Origin: Bacteroidota bacterium
Lineage (GTDB): Bacteria; Bacteroidota; Bacteroidia; Cytophagales; Spirosomataceae
Assembly (NCBI GenBank): GCA_020161355.1
Contig: JAIUOF010000013.1
Coordinates: 30,154 to 94,153, forward strand
DNA length: 64,000 bases
Direction: 5' to 3'
The notes under the pieces were generated by a model that saw nothing but the letters and a program-made list of their open reading frames with translations, was not told the DNA's origin and did no database searches. This document shows positions 61,416 to 64,000 of the stretch, one piece after another; position 1 is the first letter of the stretch; each line of letters opens with the position of its first letter. Made by a program: the position numbers and the translations under genes.

Positions 61416-63509
61416 ATGACAACTTTAGAATTCAACGTTATTACGTTTAACCACCTTCCAGGTGATCTCACCATTCATTTTTCAAATCAGGCCTCTCCTG
61501 ATGCCCTCCGAATTTTTAAAAAACTAGTTCCAAAAGAAGTATTGACCCACTTTGGGGAGCAGGACCATTTTTTTATGGACTTTGAAAAACCTTTAGAAAA
61601 TTCAATTGCAATTACAAAAAGTATTAGCCCGGTTTTCGAAAAAAGTCCAAACGCTTCAGATCGTGAATCAAATAAAATTCTTGAAAATAGGAGTTTCAGT
61701 AATTCCATAGTACGACGATTTTACAACTATAAGATTTTCAAATACTTTCGCTCCAAAGATATATTAGTAAAACCTACATTTGTAAATGACATCGAAGTTT
61801 GGCTTTATAATAAAAAAGAGGTTGATCCTAAACACTGGCATTTTTCAAAATTCTCCTTAAAAGTTCAATTAGCCAAACTGACAAATAATCCTGAAATACT
61901 AATTAGCTATGAGGGAATTTCTAAGATTCTAAAAGATCCATACCGTAACCTGATTCCAAAAATCAATCCCGATTGTTTCAGGTGGTTCTTATTTCAAAAG
62001 CAGCTTTATAAATTTAAAGATCTACCGGAAGAAGCAATTCGAAATTCTGAAAAAGTGCATGTAATATTGAATTTAAAAATAGCAAAAGCCCTCAACTATC
62101 CCGCCCTCCCACCTGATAGAGGAAATAAATATGCCAAATTTCAAAAGAACATTGCTGGCTTTTGTAAGCGACATCTTTTCACAGAGGAATTTGAAAATAT
62201 AATTCCAATTAAAGAAAGAACTTTCTTATCAGTAAAAGAAACACGAATTGGTAAAGTTTCGAGTAGTAGTAACCAATTGGTATTTGGCAACAATCAACAG
62301 GGGATAATTCCTTATTTGGGAATGAAAGCTTATGGACCTTTAGAAATTCCAAAGGACAAACAGATTTGTTTCTTCTATATATACCATCAGGAAGACAATG
62401 CAATTTTTCAAAAGTTCGACAGCTTTATGGAAGGCAAGGAGCAGGGTTTTAACGGCTTCCAGGGCTTCTGTCGTCTGGGCTACTATCCTGCATATAATTT
62501 AAATATCATATTCTCTAACCGCTCAAACCCCTTGCCCGAGATTGAAGCTGCCCTTAATGAGCAGCAAAATTTCCCTCCCGAAATCCGGTTTATTGCATTT
62601 TATATAAGTCCAATTTCAAAAAACACCAATGATTATCAATTGAAAGAAATATATTTCAAAGTAAAAGAAGTACTGCTGAAACGAAAAATAACTTCTCAGG
62701 CTCTCGATCACAGCAGGGTGTTTTCCAATGGGTTCAATTTTAGCTTACCAAATATCTCAATTGCTGTTTTGGCAAAACTGCATGGTATCCCTTGGCGATT
62801 ATCAACAACCATAAAAAACGAACTCATTGTAGGTGTAGGTGCCTTTAAAAACGCTGTTACCGATACTCAATATATCGGAAGTGCCTTTAGTTTTACCAAC
62901 ACAGGAGCATTTAATCACATGGAATGCTTTCTAAAAAGTCAAACCGACGAATTGGCTGGGTCGATTATAATGGCAGTTAGAAACTTCGCCGCCTTGAATA
63001 CTACTATTGATCGCCTCATAATTCATTTCTACAAAAATATGAGTCAGGAAGAACTAAGACCAATCGAAGAGGGTCTAAGACGATTAGATTTAAATATTCC
63101 TGTTTACATCATATCAGTTAATAAAACCGAATCTCAGGACATCGTTGCTTTTGATAAAAACTGGCAAGGACTTATGCCTCAAAGTGGCACTTTTATCAAT
63201 TTAGGCTTTAATAAATTTCTGTTATTTAATAACACACGCTATGGTGACACGCTCAAAGCTTCAGAAGGATTCCCTTTTCCAGTGAAGATAGGAATGTACT
63301 GCACCAAAGAGGAAAAATTGAAAGAACCCCAAGTTGTTCAAGAACTTTTAGACCAAGTCTACCAGTTCAGCAGAATGTATTGGAAATCAGTAAGCCAACA
63401 GAATCTCCCAGTAACAATAAAATATCCTGAAATGGTTGCAGAAATATTCTCTCATTTTGAGGGCAATGAAATTCCAGAGTTTGGTAGGGGTAATTTATGG
63501 TTTTTGTAA
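61416..63509 (+). CDS. Long prokaryotic Argonaute with degenerate PIWI active site
   Basis: 697 residues. The C-terminal half is MID-PIWI: YFKVKEVLLKRKITSQAL (about 413-430), then LPNISIAVLAKLHGIPWRL (444-462), IVGVGAFKN (471-479), IDRLIIHFYKN (531-541) and the closing LPVTIKYPEMVAEIF. About 410 residues stand before it, enough for N, PAZ-like and linker domains, so it is a long pAgo. The first catalytic Asp (usual G-I-D) is Gly (VGVG, G475) and the Asp of the usual H-R-D is Tyr (HFY, Y539), so it should not slice. Inactive long pAgos are thought to use a guide to find invader DNA and call a partner effector. Own promoter likely; a small gene follows after 16 bp. Confidence 0.88.
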   Translation: MTTLEFNVITFNHLPGDLTIHFSNQASPDALRIFKKLVPKEVLTHFGEQDHFFMDFEKPLENSIAITKSISPVFEKSPNASDRESNKILENRSFSNSIVRRFYNYKIFKYFRSKDILVKPTFVNDIEVWLYNKKEVDPKHWHFSKFSLKVQLAKLTNNPEILISYEGISKILKDPYRNLIPKINPDCFRWFLFQKQLYKFKDLPEEAIRNSEKVHVILNLKIAKALNYPALPPDRGNKYAKFQKNIAGFCKRHLFTEEFENIIPIKERTFLSVKETRIGKVSSSSNQLVFGNNQQGIIPYLGMKAYGPLEIPKDKQICFFYIYHQEDNAIFQKFDSFMEGKEQGFNGFQGFCRLGYYPAYNLNIIFSNRSNPLPEIEAALNEQQNFPPEIRFIAFYISPISKNTNDYQLKEIYFKVKEVLLKRKITSQALDHSRVFSNGFNFSLPNISIAVLAKLHGIPWRLSTTIKNELIVGVGAFKNAVTDTQYIGSAFSFTNTGAFNHMECFLKSQTDELAGSIIMAVRNFAALNTTIDRLIIHFYKNMSQEELRPIEEGLRRLDLNIPVYIISVNKTESQDIVAFDKNWQGLMPQSGTFINLGFNKFLLFNNTRYGDTLKASEGFPFPVKIGMYCTKEEKLKEPQVVQELLDQVYQFSRMYWKSVSQQNLPVTIKYPEMVAEIFSHFEGNEIPEFGRGNLWFL

Positions 63510-63525
63510 AATAAAAATTAGAAAA

Positions 63526-63876
63526 ATGTATCAAAAGAATATATTCGAAAAAGATGGTTCTGGAATATATACGGTTTCAATTGCAGACGATGTTGAAAAA
63601 GTTAATCCTATTGAGTATTATAAGAAATCCTTTATAGAGATGTTTGTAAATGACAATCGTTTGATTCTAAATTTGAAAAATAAAAATCTATCTGCACGTA
63701 TTTCAGATGATTTTTTAATTAAAAAAGCAGAGGAAGAATGGAAGGAAATTTCGGATGAATTTCATTCTGTTTCAATTCCTCCTTCTTTGGTTAAACTTTT
63801 AGAGACAACTAAGAAATCAGATCAAATAAAATTATTAAAACTTTCATCTCTTAGTCCCCAAATCATATTAAACTAA
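63526..63876 (+). CDS. Small hypothetical protein next to the Argonaute gene
   Basis: 116 residues from the ATG at 63526; the frame is open further upstream but overlaps the Argonaute gene. Sequence begins MYQKNIFEKDGSGIYTVSIADDV and is mixed alpha/beta, charged, without membrane segment or nuclease motif that I can see. It starts 16 bp after the Argonaute stop and is probably co-transcribed, so it may be a partner protein. The family is not recognised. Confidence 0.65.
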   Translation: MYQKNIFEKDGSGIYTVSIADDVEKVNPIEYYKKSFIEMFVNDNRLILNLKNKNLSARISDDFLIKKAEEEWKEISDEFHSVSIPPSLVKLLETTKKSDQIKLLKLSSLSPQIILN

Positions 63877-64000
63877 AGTGATCCCAATAGTTTAGACAGA
63901 TACAATAATAAAATAAACTATTGTTATTGTTGTAAAAGTCCTTCTTTTTCTTTTTTGCTTCTTTTTTCTTTGTTAATAAAATAGGATAATTGTTGATAAT
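63877..64000. other. End of window
   Basis: 124 AT-rich bases with no supported gene. The mobile element continues beyond the window. Confidence 0.5.

Overview
The window looks like a chromosome segment of a Bacteroidota bacterium, probably of the Cytophagales type (inference). Reasons: a SusC/SusD pair, a periplasmic-sensor hybrid two-component regulator, LytS/LytTR signalling, DUF4097 and DUF5916 proteins, many lipoprotein signal peptides, TAnnTTTG promoter elements and few strong Shine-Dalgarno sites. The DNA is AT-rich throughout.

Layout. 1-15 kb: household and exported genes (sterol-desaturase-type enzyme, cysteine and subtilisin-like lipoprotein proteases, LytS/LytTR pair, ATP-grasp protein, GH1 glucosidase, PPK2, a protein-glutaminase-like protein, a DsrE/MFS/DsrE cluster), plus a GIY-YIG gene flanked by palindromic repeats and several gene fragments. 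15.5-27.2 kb: a complete fructan utilisation locus on the minus strand (GH32, SusD, SusC, fructokinase, sugar porter, hybrid sensor-regulator) with a perfect inverted-repeat operator between regulator and operon. 27.5-30 kb: a barrel-like protein with an AraC regulator, then a Crp-type regulator.

30.2-35.6 kb and 43.3-49.1 kb: two arrays of unrelated plus-strand genes (AAA ATPase with TOPRIM-like tail, NTF2-like, GNAT, YdeI-like, DUF262-DUF1524, an HEXXH protein, an HEPN-like protein, a GT39-type glycosyltransferase). They behave like integron-type gene cassettes. Each gene sits between short sites starting at GTT and ending in AAC, and in several cassettes the two ends of the same cassette are exactly complementary. 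Both arrays start with the same 291-bp leader, which stops matching exactly at GTT, and in both the leader follows a fragment of the 3' end of a GH1 glucosidase gene. No integron integrase is visible. Between the arrays lie ordinary minus-strand genes: a GATase-like lipoprotein, a YncE/phosphoesterase and a TonB-dependent receptor.

49.4-55.1 kb: an ECF sigma factor operon with a HEAT-repeat membrane protein, two DUF4097 proteins and a DUF5916 outer-membrane protein. From 55.15 kb to the window end: an integrated mobile element. Its left end is the 3' part of a tRNA-Thr(TGT) gene, followed by direct repeats, a tyrosine recombinase, two small HTH proteins behind a motif-rich control region, a BT4734-type and a DUF3987 replication protein, and then a long prokaryotic Argonaute whose PIWI catalytic residues appear lost, followed by a small unknown gene. 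The right end of the element lies outside the window.
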